From positions 434,001 through 498,000 of the forward strand of contig NZ_LT629784.1 in NCBI RefSeq assembly GCF_900105595.1: a stretch of 64,000 bases of DNA, in the 5' to 3' direction. Positions 37,191 through 47,473 of this stretch are shown here, piece by piece (within the stretch, counting starts at the first letter, position 1; the number at the start of each line of letters is the position of its first letter). Under the pieces are notes generated by a model. It was not told the DNA's origin. It saw nothing but the letters and a program-made list of their open reading frames with translations, and did no database searches. Origin of the DNA: Stappia sp. ES.058. Its GTDB lineage: Bacteria > Pseudomonadota > Alphaproteobacteria > Rhizobiales > Stappiaceae. Position numbers and translations under genes: made by a program.

Positions 37191-38048
37191 GTGTTCGATC
37201 GTCTGCGCAAACGTCTTCCCGGCAAATGGGGCAATGTCCCGGTGACCATCCCGGTCGTGCGCCTGCAAGGCGCCATCGGCATGGCATCCCCGCTGCGTCC
37301 TGGACTGTCGCTCGCGAATGTGGCGCAGCAACTCGACAAGGCGTTTTCCATCGACGGCCCTGCGGTGGCGCTGATCGTCAATTCGCCGGGCGGATCGCCG
37401 GTCCAGTCGCGTTTGATCCACACCCGCATTCGCGCGCTGGCGGAGGAAAAGAAGAAGGAAGTCATCGTCTTCGTCGAGGATGTCGCCGCCTCCGGCGGTT
37501 ACATGATCGCGGTTGCGGGCGATGAGATCGTCGCCGATCCTTCGTCCGTGGTCGGCTCCATCGGCGTGGTTTCCGCCGGCTTCGGCTTTTCCGACGCGCT
37601 GGCCAAGCTCGGGATCGAGCGCCGGGTGCACACCGCAGGCAACAACAAGGCGATCCTCGATCCGTTCCGCCCGGAGCGCGAGGAGGATGTGCAGCATCTC
37701 AAGGCGCTGCAACTCGAGATTCACGATGCCTTCATCGATCTTGTGAAGACACGGCGCGGCGAGGTCCTGAACGAAAACCCCGATCTCTTCACCGGTCTGT
37801 TCTGGACCGGCACCACGGCGCGGGATCTCGGACTGGTCGACAGTCTGGGCGATTTGCGCTCCGTGCTGCGGGACCGCTTCGGCGACAAGGTGAAAACCCC
37901 GCAGATATCCGCGCCGCGATCGCTGTTCGGGCGCCGGCAGGCATCGGGCGTGGAGGCCGGGGCATCGGGCAGATTGACGCAAGGTCTCGCCGACGAAGCC
38001 TTCTCGGCGCTTGAAATCCGCGCGCTTTGGGCGCGTTTCGGATTGTGA
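37191..38048 (+). CDS. S49-family (SppA/SohB-like) membrane serine peptidase
   Basis: 285 residues from GTG 37191 after AAGAAGGA. Signal-peptide-peptidase fold: oxyanion segment NSPGGSPVQS (about 78-87), nucleophile serine in VAASGGYMIAVAGD, GSIGVV, and the general-base lysine probably in NNKAILDPF. Lacks an obvious long membrane anchor, as in short alphaproteobacterial forms. Digests leftover signal peptides or membrane fragments. Followed by a 61-residue membrane ORF. Confidence 0.88.
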   Translation: MFDRLRKRLPGKWGNVPVTIPVVRLQGAIGMASPLRPGLSLANVAQQLDKAFSIDGPAVALIVNSPGGSPVQSRLIHTRIRALAEEKKKEVIVFVEDVAASGGYMIAVAGDEIVADPSSVVGSIGVVSAGFGFSDALAKLGIERRVHTAGNNKAILDPFRPEREEDVQHLKALQLEIHDAFIDLVKTRRGEVLNENPDLFTGLFWTGTTARDLGLVDSLGDLRSVLRDRFGDKVKTPQISAPRSLFGRRQASGVEAGASGRLTQGLADEAFSALEIRALWARFGL

Positions 38049-38124
38049 TTGCGCGCGCTGGCAGCGAAACTCGGGCGTGAATGGTGCGGCAACGGACGGT
38101 TGGCGATTCAACGGGAGCGGTGGA

Positions 38125-38310
38125 ATGGTGAATGTGTTTGGCGCTGCGGCGCTCGCGGTTGGCGGATATGTTCTTTTCCGCGCGGTTCGCCGCGAAATGG
38201 GCCGGGTGGAAAAGCGGGTATCGAAGGCCGCGCGCAAATCCGCCGAAGGCCAGCCGATGAAAACCCTGGAGCGCGATCCCGAAACCGGACGGTACAAGCC
38301 GAAGGACTGA
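38125..38310 (+). CDS. Small single-pass membrane protein of unknown function
   Basis: 61 residues from ATG 38125, GGGAGCGG upstream. One membrane helix (about 4-19, VFGAAALAVGGYVLFRAV) then a basic tail ending in ERDPETGRYKPKD. I do not recognise a named family; the tail motif is common among short rhizobial hypothetical proteins. Lies 76 bp after the S49 peptidase on the same strand and is probably co-expressed. Confidence 0.6.
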   Translation: MVNVFGAAALAVGGYVLFRAVRREMGRVEKRVSKAARKSAEGQPMKTLERDPETGRYKPKD

Positions 38311-38342
38311 TCCGCGGCCCGCCGGCGCGTGAGTGTTTCTTG

Positions 38343-38756
38343 TCAGTGCTCGCTTTCGCACAGCGAATGATCGGCGAGCGCATGGATGACGTGGCAGTCG
38401 CCGACGGTGTCCGCGTCGCAGGCTGAGGTGATGCGGTCGAGCTCCGTCTCCAGCCTCCGCAGCCGGGTGATGCGTGCACGTACCTCGGCGAGATGGGCGC
38501 CGGCGATGCGATGGGCGTCGACGCAAGGCATGTCCGGCGTCTCGCTTAATTCCAGCAATTCACGAATCGCTTCGAGCGGCAGCCCGAGATCGCGGGCATG
38601 GCGAATGAACGACAGCCGCTCGCGCGCTGCCGGTTCATAGCGGCGCTGGTTGCCGTCGGAGCGAACCGGCGGGGCGATCAGCCCCTGTTGCTCGTAGTAG
38701 CGGATCGTCGGAACCTTGACGCCGGTGGCCTTGGCGAGCGCGCCGATGGACAGCAT
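38343..38756 (-). CDS. MerR-family metal-responsive regulator
   Basis: 137 residues from ATG 38756. N-terminal MerR helix-turn-helix (LSIGALAKATGVKVPTIRYYEQQGLI, QRRYEPAARERLSFIRHARDLGLPLEAIREL), dimer helix, and C-terminal metal-site candidates C in MPCVD, SACDADTVGDCHVIHALADHSLC. The pattern suits a divalent metal (Zn, Cd, Co, Pb) sensor. Divergent from a cation-efflux gene with a classical MerR promoter between (38768-38798), so it very likely activates that gene. Confidence 0.87.
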   Translation of the reverse strand: MLSIGALAKATGVKVPTIRYYEQQGLIAPPVRSDGNQRRYEPAARERLSFIRHARDLGLPLEAIRELLELSETPDMPCVDAHRIAGAHLAEVRARITRLRRLETELDRITSACDADTVGDCHVIHALADHSLCESEH

Positions 38757-38767
38757 GATTTTTCCTC

Positions 38768-38798
38768 TTGAACCTCTAGTCACTAGAGCATTTAGGGT
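38768..38798 (+). promoter_or_regulatory. MerR-type promoter/operator of the efflux gene
   Basis: -35 TTGAAC (38768-38773) and -10 TAGGGT (38793-38798) are separated by 19 bp, longer than usual, with the perfect dyad CTCTAGT C ACTAGAG (38774-38788) between them: the layout that MerR proteins untwist to activate. Confidence 0.8.
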
Positions 38799-38866
38799 CC
38801 GAACTCACAATCAGCAAGGACCCGCCTGCGCGCGGTCCGGCAACGGGAAAATGAGGAAGACCGATC

Positions 38867-39589
38867 ATGGGTGCGTGTTGCGGACACGATCACGGAACGT
38901 TTGAAGGCGTATCCGACGACTACAAGCGCCGGCTCTGGGCCGTTATCGCGATCAATGCCGCGATGTTCGCGGTCGAGATGACAGCAGGCCAGATGGCGCA
39001 GTCCCAGGCGCTGAAGGCCGACGCGCTTGATTTTTTCGGCGATGCGCTGACCTACGGCATCTCGCTTGCCGTGATCGGGGCGTCCTTGCAGGTGCGTTCG
39101 ACGGCGGCTCTGGCGAAGGGGATCAGCCTGCTTGCCATGGGGCTTTGGGTGTTCGGCTCCACGCTCTATCAGCTTCTTGTGCTGGGCGTTCCGCAGGCCC
39201 AGGTCATGGGCGCGATCGGATTTCTCGCACTCGCGGCCAACCTGGCGAGCGTCGGCTTGCTGATGCGCTACAAGGATGGCGACGCCAATGTGCGCTCCGT
39301 CTGGCTGTGTTCGCGCAATGACGCGATCGGCAACATCGCCGTGATGCTCGCGGCGGCCGGCGTGTGGGCCAGCGACACGGGATGGCCGGACCTTCTGGTC
39401 GCCGGCCTGATGGCCGGCCTGTTCCTGTCCTCCGCCTTCCAGATCATCGTCCAGGCCTGGCGGGAGCGAAAGGCCGAACAGACAATGGGTGAGGGGCCCG
39501 AGGACAGGCATGCCCACGCCGAGAGGCATGCGCGGGATATGCTTCCCGTTGCCGGCCATGATCGCGGCGAAAACACGCCGCCGGCCTGA
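38867..39589 (+). CDS. Cation diffusion facilitator-like metal efflux protein
   Basis: 240 residues. Starts MGACCGHDHG, a Cys/His metal-capturing tip, then six membrane helices of the CDF fold. Metal-site signatures KADALDFFGDALTYGISL and CSRNDAIGNIAVMLAAAGV take the place of the two canonical D/HxxxD pairs, a variant I recognise from other short MerR-linked CDF proteins. Histidine-rich tail (DRHAHAERHARD). Probably exports Zn, Cd or Co under the adjacent MerR. Confidence 0.85.
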   Translation: MGACCGHDHGTFEGVSDDYKRRLWAVIAINAAMFAVEMTAGQMAQSQALKADALDFFGDALTYGISLAVIGASLQVRSTAALAKGISLLAMGLWVFGSTLYQLLVLGVPQAQVMGAIGFLALAANLASVGLLMRYKDGDANVRSVWLCSRNDAIGNIAVMLAAAGVWASDTGWPDLLVAGLMAGLFLSSAFQIIVQAWRERKAEQTMGEGPEDRHAHAERHARDMLPVAGHDRGENTPPA

Positions 39590-39620
39590 TCGGCTTTTCG
39601 CGGCGTGCAAACAGAGCGGA

Positions 39621-39647
39621 AACGGGGCACGCTTTGCGTCCCCCGTT
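39621..39647. terminator. Hairpin between convergent genes
   Basis: AACGGGG C ACGC TTT GCGT C CCCCGTT: nearly perfect stem-loop between the efflux gene and the minus-strand secreted protein gene, with AGAG/CTCT outside. No long T-run. Confidence 0.6.
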
Positions 39648-39672
39648 CTCTGCAGTATGCGGAGCACTCCGA

Positions 39673-40077
39673 TCAACGGTGGGTGCCGATTACGGGGCGC
39701 GGGCAATCGGACTGAATGATCACCGTGCCGTTGGGGTAGACGTAGCGGATCTTGCTGCATCCTTCGGCCGGCTTCACGCGCACCGGCTGGGGCCGGGCCG
39801 GCCGGCGCGGCTTGCCGGGCACATGGGTGACGACGGCGGCGGCGGCCATGCAGCTCGGCGTGGCACAGAGGATCGGACCGCCGGCGCTGCTTTTCGGTCC
39901 CCAGCCGCGACGGCCACCGCCGCTGCTGCCGTCCACGGATGCGTCCTGATCGGTCCCGGCCGAAGCGGTGCTGCCGCCGCCATTGCCATTGCTGCTCTGG
40001 GCCATGGCCTGCCCGCCGGCAATTGTCATTGAAACGGCGACGACGCTCATCAGTGTCAGTTCGCGTAGGTTGGTCAT
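39673..40077 (-). CDS. Secreted protein of unknown function
   Basis: 134 residues; GGAGGGA before ATG 40077. Signal peptide cleaved near AMAQS (residue 26), a Gly/Ser-rich low-complexity linker (28-70), then a short cysteine-bearing tail (GCSKIRYVYPNGTVIIQSDC) likely closed by a disulfide. No family recognised. The upstream gap to glyQ (40078-40397) holds its promoter and the glyQ leader; I see nothing else. Confidence 0.6.
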   Translation of the reverse strand: MTNLRELTLMSVVAVSMTIAGGQAMAQSSNGNGGGSTASAGTDQDASVDGSSGGGRRGWGPKSSAGGPILCATPSCMAAAAVVTHVPGKPRRPARPQPVRVKPAEGCSKIRYVYPNGTVIIQSDCPRPVIGTHR

Positions 40078-40397
40078 ATCGCTTCCCTCCAGGTTTCCGC
40101 TGAACGGGTTATCCGTTCAGACTGTGTCATCTCCTGTCCAGGGGTCGGCTTCTGGGGCTCGACTTGCCCTGTCACTTCATGCTGACGTAAGGGAAGCTTT
40201 GGCGATGTGATGCGCAGCACACGCCGACGGAATTGCCCGCGCGGAGGCTGTGCCCTCAGTCATCGCACTGTCACGCGGTCCGGCTGGAGGTATCTCGGCG
40301 CCTGCCGCCTTGACGGCGCGGGGCGATGGTGGCACCTCTCGCGCCGACCGGGCGCGCGCCCGTGCGCCGGTTCCGGCAGTGGCAAGGACGACAGATC

Positions 40398-41354
40398 ATG
40401 ACCAGCGAAGCAGTGCCCGCGCACATGCGCCCCGAAAATTCCTTTCAGGGGCTGATCCTGACGCTCCAGCGCTATTGGGCCGATCAGGGTTGCGTCGTTC
40501 TCCAGCCCTATGACATGGAAGTCGGCGCCGGCACGTTTCACCCGGCGACGACGCTGCGCTCGCTCGGCCCGCGCCCGTGGAAGGCTGCCTATGTGCAGCC
40601 CTCGCGCCGTCCGACCGACGGGCGCTACGGCGAGAACCCCAACCGGCTGCAGCATTACTACCAGTTCCAGGTGATCCTGAAGCCGTCGCCGGACAACCTG
40701 CAGGAGCTTTATCTCAGCTCGCTCTATGCCATCGGGCTCGACCCCGCGCTGCATGACATCCGCTTCGTCGAGGACGACTGGGAAAGCCCGACGCTGGGCG
40801 CCTGGGGGCTTGGCTGGGAATGCTGGTGCGACGGTATGGAGGTCTCGCAGTTCACGTATTTTCAGCAGGTCGCCGGCTTTGAGTGCTCGCCTGTTTCAGG
40901 TGAACTCACCTACGGGCTGGAACGGCTCGCCATGTACATCCAGGGCGTCGATAACGTCTACGACCTGAATTACAACGGCCGCGAGGGTGCGGAAAAGGTC
41001 ACCTATGGCGATGTGTTCCTGCAGGCCGAGCAGGAGTATTCGCGCCACAATTTCGAACACGCCGACACAGAGACGCTGTTTCGCCACTTCAAGGATGCGG
41101 AAGACGAATGCCGCCGTCTGTTGGACGCGGGGGCCGCGGCGCGCGATGCGGCCGGCGCGGCGGTGCATCAGGTGGTACTGCCGGCCTACGACCAGTGCAT
41201 CAAGGCGAGCCACGCCTTCAACCTGCTCGACGCGCGCGGCGTGATTTCCGTGACCGAACGCCAGAGCTACATCCTGCGCGTGCGCGAACTGACCAAGGCC
41301 TGCGGCGGCGCCTTCCTGGAAACCGAAGCCGGCGGCGTCGGCTACACGGCGTAG
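40398..41354 (+). CDS. glyQ: Glycyl-tRNA synthetase alpha subunit
   Basis: 318 residues from ATG 40398. Catalytic subunit of the bacterial alpha2beta2 glycyl-tRNA synthetase (class II). Family motifs: [29 protein letters not shown] (split here for length), [38 protein letters not shown] and [12 protein letters not shown]. The beta subunit glyS is 3.9 kb downstream on the same strand with four genes in between. Confidence 0.96.
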   Translation: MTSEAVPAHMRPENSFQGLILTLQRYWADQGCVVLQPYDMEVGAGTFHPATTLRSLGPRPWKAAYVQPSRRPTDGRYGENPNRLQHYYQFQVILKPSPDNLQELYLSSLYAIGLDPALHDIRFVEDDWESPTLGAWGLGWECWCDGMEVSQFTYFQQVAGFECSPVSGELTYGLERLAMYIQGVDNVYDLNYNGREGAEKVTYGDVFLQAEQEYSRHNFEHADTETLFRHFKDAEDECRRLLDAGAAARDAAGAAVHQVVLPAYDQCIKASHAFNLLDARGVISVTERQSYILRVRELTKACGGAFLETEAGGVGYTA

Positions 41355-41425
41355 TCTTACACCCGTTGATTGCAATCGGTTGCGATGGTATCGTCCGCAG
41401 ATTGCATTTGACGGGAGTTAAGACG

Positions 41426-41953
41426 TTGATCGATTTGAGAGTATTTTTGACCGCGGCCTTGCTTGGCGCGGTGATGATTGCCGGCTCCGGGCCGGCATAT
41501 GCAATCGGGCCATCGCTTTACGATCAGCCCGTGAAGGGGCTGACCTATCGGTCGGCCTGCGACACCCGAAGCGACTATCTCCGCCTCGTCAAGGAACTCC
41601 GGCAAAGACCGCGGCGGCACGCGCGCGCAGTTGATAACGTCGAAGGTTACATGATGGATGAGCGGTGGCCGTTCTCAAAGCAGATGGAACATGCTCGCAC
41701 GCGGGATCAAAAGCTTCTGGCCAACCGGGATCTTATGAAGCGCCTGCACGAGAAATCCAGATACGGCTATCCGCTCGATGTGGACTGTCGCGCGATCCCG
41801 AGAAAGGCATTCGTCCTTGAACAGGACACACGTCCGTCGAGGTCGATGCTGTGCATTCGCGTGACCGGATGGCCGAAGTGCCTTTGGACGTCGTCATCGA
41901 TCCTCGAGCGGTATCGCGCCACGGGTGACGGGAAGACCTTCAGGCCCCGATAG
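41426..41953 (+). CDS. Secreted cysteine-containing protein, tandem paralog 1
   Basis: 175 residues if started at TTG 41426, eight bases after GGGAG; this gives a full signal peptide (LRVFLTAALLGAVMIAGSGPAYA), which the later methionines would truncate. Mature part has cysteines in SACDTRSDY, DVDCRAIP, LCIRVTG and KCLW. Order and spacing of these match the next gene (42002), so the two are tandem duplicates. Function unknown; likely periplasmic with two disulfides. Confidence 0.6.
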   Translation: MIDLRVFLTAALLGAVMIAGSGPAYAIGPSLYDQPVKGLTYRSACDTRSDYLRLVKELRQRPRRHARAVDNVEGYMMDERWPFSKQMEHARTRDQKLLANRDLMKRLHEKSRYGYPLDVDCRAIPRKAFVLEQDTRPSRSMLCIRVTGWPKCLWTSSSILERYRATGDGKTFRPR

Positions 41954-42001
41954 GTGGCAAGGCTGTGTCGTATTCCTTGCCTTTTATTTGGTGATATTGC
42001 C

Positions 42002-42424
42002 ATGAAATTTCAGATCCTTGGATTGCTTGTGATCGGCCTTCTCGTATTTGCTCCGCCGTCTGCGGAGGCGCGCACCAAGGCCGGCATCACACCGCTTGCC
42101 GCCTGTGCGACCAAACAGGATTGGAAGACGCTGAACGAAACGCTCAACACCCGGGCCTTCGCCTATGACACCACCTTCATCGACTTGATCAAGAAGGGGG
42201 TGGACAAGCGCAAGGCGGCGCGTGACGCGAGACGGGAAACCCGGAAGGCCCAGCCCGTGGATGTGAACTGCCGCGCATTGCCGGGCAGGCGCGTCACACT
42301 CGACGACAAGGGCGGCTGGTCCGGCTACGTCTGTGTTCGGGCGCGGGGATGGAAAAACTGCGGCTGGATCCACAAGGGCTATTTCCCCCGGTTCTTCCGG
42401 GCGACATCCGACCCGACAGTGTAG
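42002..42424 (+). CDS. Secreted cysteine-containing protein, tandem paralog 2
   Basis: 140 residues from ATG 42002. Signal peptide to about residue 23 (LGLLVIGLLVFAPPSAEA). Shares with the previous gene ACxTxxDW/Y, PxDVxCRAxP, a CxRxxGW block and a final cysteine-tryptophan (NCGW). About 48 bp separate the two genes. No known domain recognised; sequence around GYVCVRARGWKNCGW recalls a small beta-rich SH3-like module, but that is only an impression. Confidence 0.65.
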   Translation: MKFQILGLLVIGLLVFAPPSAEARTKAGITPLAACATKQDWKTLNETLNTRAFAYDTTFIDLIKKGVDKRKAARDARRETRKAQPVDVNCRALPGRRVTLDDKGGWSGYVCVRARGWKNCGWIHKGYFPRFFRATSDPTV

Positions 42425-42567
42425 GAGCGCGGCGCCCAGCAGGAACTGTTGTTCAGGTATAGCTGAGCGGCACGCACCGCTTCACAACCGGGTGACATTC
42501 TCCCGCCGACGTTCTAGCGTTTCCCCGTCGGGGCCGAAGGGTATTTCGGAAAGAAGGACGGGACAGG

Positions 42568-43125
42568 ATGGGAACTTGGATCGTGCTGGGCGTGCTCGTC
42601 GCGCTCGGGCTTTATGTCGTCTACCTCTACAACACGCTGGTGCGGCAGCGGCAGATGGTGCGCGAGGGCTGGTCGGGCATCGACGTACAGCTCAAGCGCC
42701 GCACCGACCTGATCCCCAATCTGATCGAGACGGTGAAGGGTTACGCCGCCCATGAAAAGGCGACGCTTGAGGAAGTCACCGAATTGCGCGCCCGCGCCGC
42801 CAGCATGCCGCGCGACGATGTCGCCGGGCGGTCCCAGGCGGAATCGATGCTCTCGCAAGCCCTTGGCCGGCTTTTCGCGGTCGCCGAGGCCTATCCCGAC
42901 CTCAAGGCCAACGATGGTTTCCGCGATCTGCACGCCTCGCTCGACAAGGTGGAAGAGACCATCCAGATGGCGCGGCGCTACTACAATGGCGCGGTGCGCG
43001 GGCTCAACGTGACGGTGGAGAGCTTTCCGGCAAACCTGATCGCCGGGAAATTCGGGTTCGAGCAGGCCGACTATTTCGAGATCGAGGATCCGGCCGACCG
43101 CGCCGTCCCCGATGTGTCCTTCTAG
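42568..43125 (+). CDS. LemA-family protein
   Basis: 185 residues. N-terminal membrane helix (3-20, [18 protein letters not shown]) followed by a helical bundle with LemA hallmarks [33 protein letters not shown] and [30 protein letters not shown]. Usually paired with a DUF2207 protein, as here (next gene 31 bp after). The function of LemA in bacteria is not settled; envelope stress or signalling is proposed. Confidence 0.92.
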   Translation: MGTWIVLGVLVALGLYVVYLYNTLVRQRQMVREGWSGIDVQLKRRTDLIPNLIETVKGYAAHEKATLEEVTELRARAASMPRDDVAGRSQAESMLSQALGRLFAVAEAYPDLKANDGFRDLHASLDKVEETIQMARRYYNGAVRGLNVTVESFPANLIAGKFGFEQADYFEIEDPADRAVPDVSF

Positions 43126-43156
43126 AGCGACTGTCCTTCCCGCAAAGAGAGGCGCC

Positions 43157-45100
43157 ATGCCGCTTGTCATGAAAATGCGCCACGCGATGGCCGTGATCGG
43201 TCTCGCGTTTTGCCTGATCGCCGTCTCGGGCGGTGCGGGCAATGCGCAAGAGCGCATTCACGCCTTCAATGCGACCATCGAGATCGCCGCCGACGGCACC
43301 TTGACGGTCACCGAGACCATCCGCGTTCGCGCGGAAGGCGACCAGATCCGCCGGGGCATCTTCCGCGACATCCCGCTCGCCATCGACACCCCCAACGGGC
43401 GCATCCTGGCCGGTTTCGACCTCCTGTCGGTGACCCGCGACGGAGAGCCCGACGGCTACCGGGTCAATCGCGGCGGCGGCGGTGTCAGGATCTACATCGG
43501 CCGGGAAGAGGTCTTCCTGACGCCGGGCGACTACACCTACAAGCTCGTCTACGAGACGACCCGCCAGATCCGCTTCTTCGAGGGCTATGACGAGGTTTTC
43601 TGGAACGTCACCGGCAACGAATGGATCTTCCCGATCGACACCGCGAGCGCGCGCGTCGTGCTGCCGGACGGTGCGGTGGCGCAGCAATGGACGGCCTATA
43701 CCGGCTTCTTCGGCGAGCAGGGCAGCGATGTGACCGCCCGCACGGAAGACGCCGGCAACAGCGTCGTGTTTTCCACCACGCGGCCCCTTGCGGCCGGCGA
43801 GGGCCTGAGCGTCGTCGTTGCCATGGAAAAGGGCGTCGTCGCGCCGCCGACGGAGGCAGAGCAACGCGGCTACTTCCTGCAGGACAACATGGCCACCATC
43901 CTGGGCGGTGGCGGTGTTCTGCTGGTGCTCGTCTACTACTTCGGCGCGTGGTGGCTCGTCGGACGCGATCCGCCCAGGGGCGTCGTCTTTCCCCGGTTCG
44001 AGGCGCCTGAGGGCGTGTCGCCGGCGCTGGCCGCCTATATTCACGACAAGGGGTTCGGCGACGGCGGCTGGAAGGCGCTGTCGGCTGCCTGTCTCAATCT
44101 CGCGGTTCACGGCCGGATGAAGATGGAGGATTTCGCCGACGATCTGACACTGAGCCGCCCGGAGCAGGAGGTGGGCAAACTAGAGGGTCTGCCGAAGGGC
44201 GAGGCGGCCATCGCGCGCTGGTTCGACGCGCGCAACTCGAGCCTTACGCTCAGCAAGGCGAACGGAACCTCGGTGGTGTCTCTCGGCAAGAGTTTTCGCG
44301 GCGCCATCGAAGGGGAAAACCGGGGACAGTTCTTCAAGGAAAACCGTCTTTACCTCATTCCCGGGATCGGCCTGAGCGTGGTGACGATCATCGCCCTCGT
44401 TGTGTTCGGCAATCTCTCCCAGACTGAGATCGGCGCCCTGTTTCCCTCGATGATGGCGGGGTTCGTGATTTCCATCTTCAGTGTGCGCATCGCCAAGAGC
44501 ATGAGCCGCGCACGCGGCATCGTCGCGCGGGTGGGACTTGCGATTGCGATCTTTACCCTTGTCATGGCACTCGGGATTGCGGGCTTCGCCGTCATCTCGA
44601 TCAACGGCGAGATCCCCTATCCGGTGATGATCGCGGCCGGGCTTTTCTCGATAAATGCTCTTTTCTTCTTCCTCATCGGCGCGCCGACGGCGGTCGGGCG
44701 CACCCGGCTCGACGAGATCGAGGGGCTGAACATGTATCTTTCGGTTGCGGAAAAAGATCGCATGAACATGGCCGGCGCGCCGGAGATGAGCCCGCGTCAC
44801 TTCGAGACGCTTCTGCCCTATGCGGTTGCGCTCAATGTCGAAAAGCCCTGGTCGAAAGCCTTCGAGGCCTGGTTGACGACGGCGGCGGGCGCTGCGGTTG
44901 CCGCCAGCTATTCGCCGACCTGGTACAGCGGCCGCCACTTCGATTCCCGCCATGTGTCGAGCACGCTCGGCAAAACCGTCAGCGCGATGTCAGGCGGATT
45001 TTCCTCATCGGTTCCGGCGCCGAAATCCTCGTCCTCCGGGTTTTCCGGCGGCGGGTCGTCCGGCGGCGGCGGCGGAGGCGGCGGGGGCGGCGGCTGGTAG
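43157..45100 (+). CDS. DUF2207 membrane protein
   Basis: 647 residues from ATG 43157 (AGAGAGG upstream). Signal peptide or first helix ([20 protein letters not shown]), a large periplasmic beta-domain typical of DUF2207 ([26 protein letters not shown] region; [21 protein letters not shown] region), a membrane helix near 260, two or more around 410-530, and a glycine-only tail (SSGGGG...GGW) like that of other DUF2207 proteins. Partner of the preceding LemA. Role unknown. Confidence 0.87.
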   Translation: MPLVMKMRHAMAVIGLAFCLIAVSGGAGNAQERIHAFNATIEIAADGTLTVTETIRVRAEGDQIRRGIFRDIPLAIDTPNGRILAGFDLLSVTRDGEPDGYRVNRGGGGVRIYIGREEVFLTPGDYTYKLVYETTRQIRFFEGYDEVFWNVTGNEWIFPIDTASARVVLPDGAVAQQWTAYTGFFGEQGSDVTARTEDAGNSVVFSTTRPLAAGEGLSVVVAMEKGVVAPPTEAEQRGYFLQDNMATILGGGGVLLVLVYYFGAWWLVGRDPPRGVVFPRFEAPEGVSPALAAYIHDKGFGDGGWKALSAACLNLAVHGRMKMEDFADDLTLSRPEQEVGKLEGLPKGEAAIARWFDARNSSLTLSKANGTSVVSLGKSFRGAIEGENRGQFFKENRLYLIPGIGLSVVTIIALVVFGNLSQTEIGALFPSMMAGFVISIFSVRIAKSMSRARGIVARVGLAIAIFTLVMALGIAGFAVISINGEIPYPVMIAAGLFSINALFFFLIGAPTAVGRTRLDEIEGLNMYLSVAEKDRMNMAGAPEMSPRHFETLLPYAVALNVEKPWSKAFEAWLTTAAGAAVAASYSPTWYSGRHFDSRHVSSTLGKTVSAMSGGFSSSVPAPKSSSSGFSGGGSSGGGGGGGGGGGW

Positions 45101-45241
45101 CAACGGTCCGGCAAGGCGCACGTTTCGGCGATGTCCCGGCGCTGCGGGGGTGACTTTTTCCTCCCGCCTTGGTAACGGACGCGTAATCCAGTTTTTCCGG
45201 GCGTTTTCAAGCGTCCCGCCACCCAACCGTCGAGACCCAAG

Positions 45242-47452
45242 ATGCCCGATCTTCTCCTGGAGCTGTTCAGCGAGGAAATTCCCGCCCGCATGCAACGGCG
45301 CGCGGCGGATAACCTCAAGTCGCTGGTCACCAACGCGCTGGTGGATGCGGGTCTCACCTACGAGGGGGCGAAGGCCTTCGTCACGCCGCGCCGGCTGGCG
45401 CTGCATGTCGCCGGGCTTCCCGCCGCCTCCAGGGCAACGCGCGAAGAGCGAAAAGGCCCGCGCGTCGGCGCGCCGGAAAAGGCGCTCGAAGGCTTTTTGC
45501 GCGGCGCCGGCCTTGCCTCCATCGACGAGGCCGAGATCGCCAGCGATCCGAAGAAGGGCGATTTCTACGTCGCCGTGATCGAAAAGCCGGGCCGCACGAC
45601 GCCGGAAATCGTCGCCGATGCGATGCCCGGCATCATCCGCAACTTCCCCTGGCCGAAATCCATGCGCTGGGGCTCAGGCTCGCTGCGCTGGGTGCGCCCG
45701 CTGCATTCCATCGTCGCGACCTTCGGACCCGAGACCGAGGAGCCGGAGGTGATCCCCTTCGAGATCGACGGCATCGCGTCCTCGAAGTTCACGCGCGGCC
45801 ACCGCTTTCTCGCGCCGGAACCGTTCGAGGTGCGCCGGCTGGAGGATTACGCCGACAAGCTGGAAAAGGCGAAGGTCGTGCTCGACGCCGACCGCCGCAA
45901 GGACATCATCGCCCATGACGCGCGCAACCGCGCGATGGCGCTGGGTCTCGAACTGGTCGAGGACGAGGGGCTTCTGGAAGAGGTCGCCGGCCTGGTCGAA
46001 TGGCCGGTGGTGCTGACGGGCAGCTTCGACGAGACCTTCCTCAAGCTTCCCGACGAGGTCATTCGCCTGACCATCCGCGCCAACCAGAAGTGCTTCGTCC
46101 TCAAGGACCCGGCAACGGGCGCGCTCTCCAACCGTTTCGTCGCGGTCTCCAACATCGAGGCCGCCGACGGCGGCGCGACGATCATCGCCGGCAACGAGAA
46201 GGTGATCCGCGCAAGGCTGTCGGATGCCTGGTTCTTCTGGGAAACCGACCTGAAAGCCTCGCTCGAAAGCCGCCTGCCGAAGCTCGACAACGTGGTCTTC
46301 CACGAAAAGCTCGGCACGCAGGGCGCGCGCATCGCACGGCTCGAGGCCCTGGCGCGCGAGATCGCGCCGCTTGTCGGGGCGGATGTGGAGAAGGCGGCAC
46401 GCGCGGCACGCCTTGCCAAGGCCGACCTGCCGACGCAGATGGTCTACGAGTTCCCAGAGCTTCAGGGCCAGATCGGGCGCACCTACGCCGAGCTGCAGGG
46501 CGAGGACGCCTCGGTCGCAACGGCCATCGAGGATCACTACAAGCCGCAAGGTCCGTCCGACGACGTGCCGGGCGATCCGGTCGCCATTGCGGTCGCGCTC
46601 GCCGACAAGCTGGATCTCCTGACCGGTTTCTGGACCATCGACGAAAAGCCGACCGGCTCCAAGGACCCTTACGCGCTGCGCCGTGCCGCGCTCGGCGTGA
46701 TCCGGATCGTGCTGGAGAACGGGCTGCGTTTGGGGCTGAAATCGCGGATCATGTTGGCCGAGACCCGCATTCTGCGCGAAATTTCAACGGACCATGCCCT
46801 GGAGCAGGCCGTCGATGCAGCAATGGCAACGAAGGGGTTGGACCTGGGGTCTAAGGTCGATGACCGGATCGCGGAAGAAATTCACAAGAAGAACCTGCCG
46901 GATCAAGCGAAATCAGAAGGCCTTGCCCTCGATCTCCTCGCCTTCTTCGGCGACCGGCTGAAGGTCCATCTGAAGGATGAGGGCGCGCGCCACGACCTGA
47001 TCGACGCGGTCTTTGCGCTCGAAGGTCAGGACGACCTGCTGATGGTGGTCAAGCGCGTCGAGGCGCTGGGCGCGTTCCTGGCGACCGAGGACGGCGCGAA
47101 CCTGCTTGCCGGCGCCAAGCGCGCGGCCAACATCCTGCGTGCGGAGGAAAAGAAGGACGGCACGGCCATCGAAGGCTGGCCCCATGCCGACCATCTGGCG
47201 GAGCAGGCGGAAATCGATCTGGCGGCCGCCATCGATACGGCGCGTGCGGCACTGCGCGATGCGCTCAAGGACGAGGATTTTGCCGCCGCGATGACGGCAC
47301 TGGCGGCGCTTCGCGCGCCGGTCGACCGGTTCTTCGACGACATCCACGTCAATGCCGACGATCCCGAGCTGCGGCTCAACCGCCTGCGTCTGCTCGCCGA
47401 AATCCGCGAGGCGACGCGTGAAGTGGCCGACTTCTCGAAGATCGCGGGGTGA
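45242..47452 (+). CDS. glyS: Glycyl-tRNA synthetase beta subunit
   Basis: 736 residues. Binds the tRNA-Gly anticodon and acceptor arms for the alpha subunit. Begins [17 protein letters not shown], followed by [25 protein letters not shown], and a C-terminal anticodon-binding helical domain ([22 protein letters not shown]). Complete and in the same direction as glyQ. Followed by a repeat-filled gap. Confidence 0.96.
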   Translation: MPDLLLELFSEEIPARMQRRAADNLKSLVTNALVDAGLTYEGAKAFVTPRRLALHVAGLPAASRATREERKGPRVGAPEKALEGFLRGAGLASIDEAEIASDPKKGDFYVAVIEKPGRTTPEIVADAMPGIIRNFPWPKSMRWGSGSLRWVRPLHSIVATFGPETEEPEVIPFEIDGIASSKFTRGHRFLAPEPFEVRRLEDYADKLEKAKVVLDADRRKDIIAHDARNRAMALGLELVEDEGLLEEVAGLVEWPVVLTGSFDETFLKLPDEVIRLTIRANQKCFVLKDPATGALSNRFVAVSNIEAADGGATIIAGNEKVIRARLSDAWFFWETDLKASLESRLPKLDNVVFHEKLGTQGARIARLEALAREIAPLVGADVEKAARAARLAKADLPTQMVYEFPELQGQIGRTYAELQGEDASVATAIEDHYKPQGPSDDVPGDPVAIAVALADKLDLLTGFWTIDEKPTGSKDPYALRRAALGVIRIVLENGLRLGLKSRIMLAETRILREISTDHALEQAVDAAMATKGLDLGSKVDDRIAEEIHKKNLPDQAKSEGLALDLLAFFGDRLKVHLKDEGARHDLIDAVFALEGQDDLLMVVKRVEALGAFLATEDGANLLAGAKRAANILRAEEKKDGTAIEGWPHADHLAEQAEIDLAAAIDTARAALRDALKDEDFAAAMTALAALRAPVDRFFDDIHVNADDPELRLNRLRLLAEIREATREVADFSKIAG

Positions 47453-47473
47453 GGGCGCGCCTCCACACTCTGC

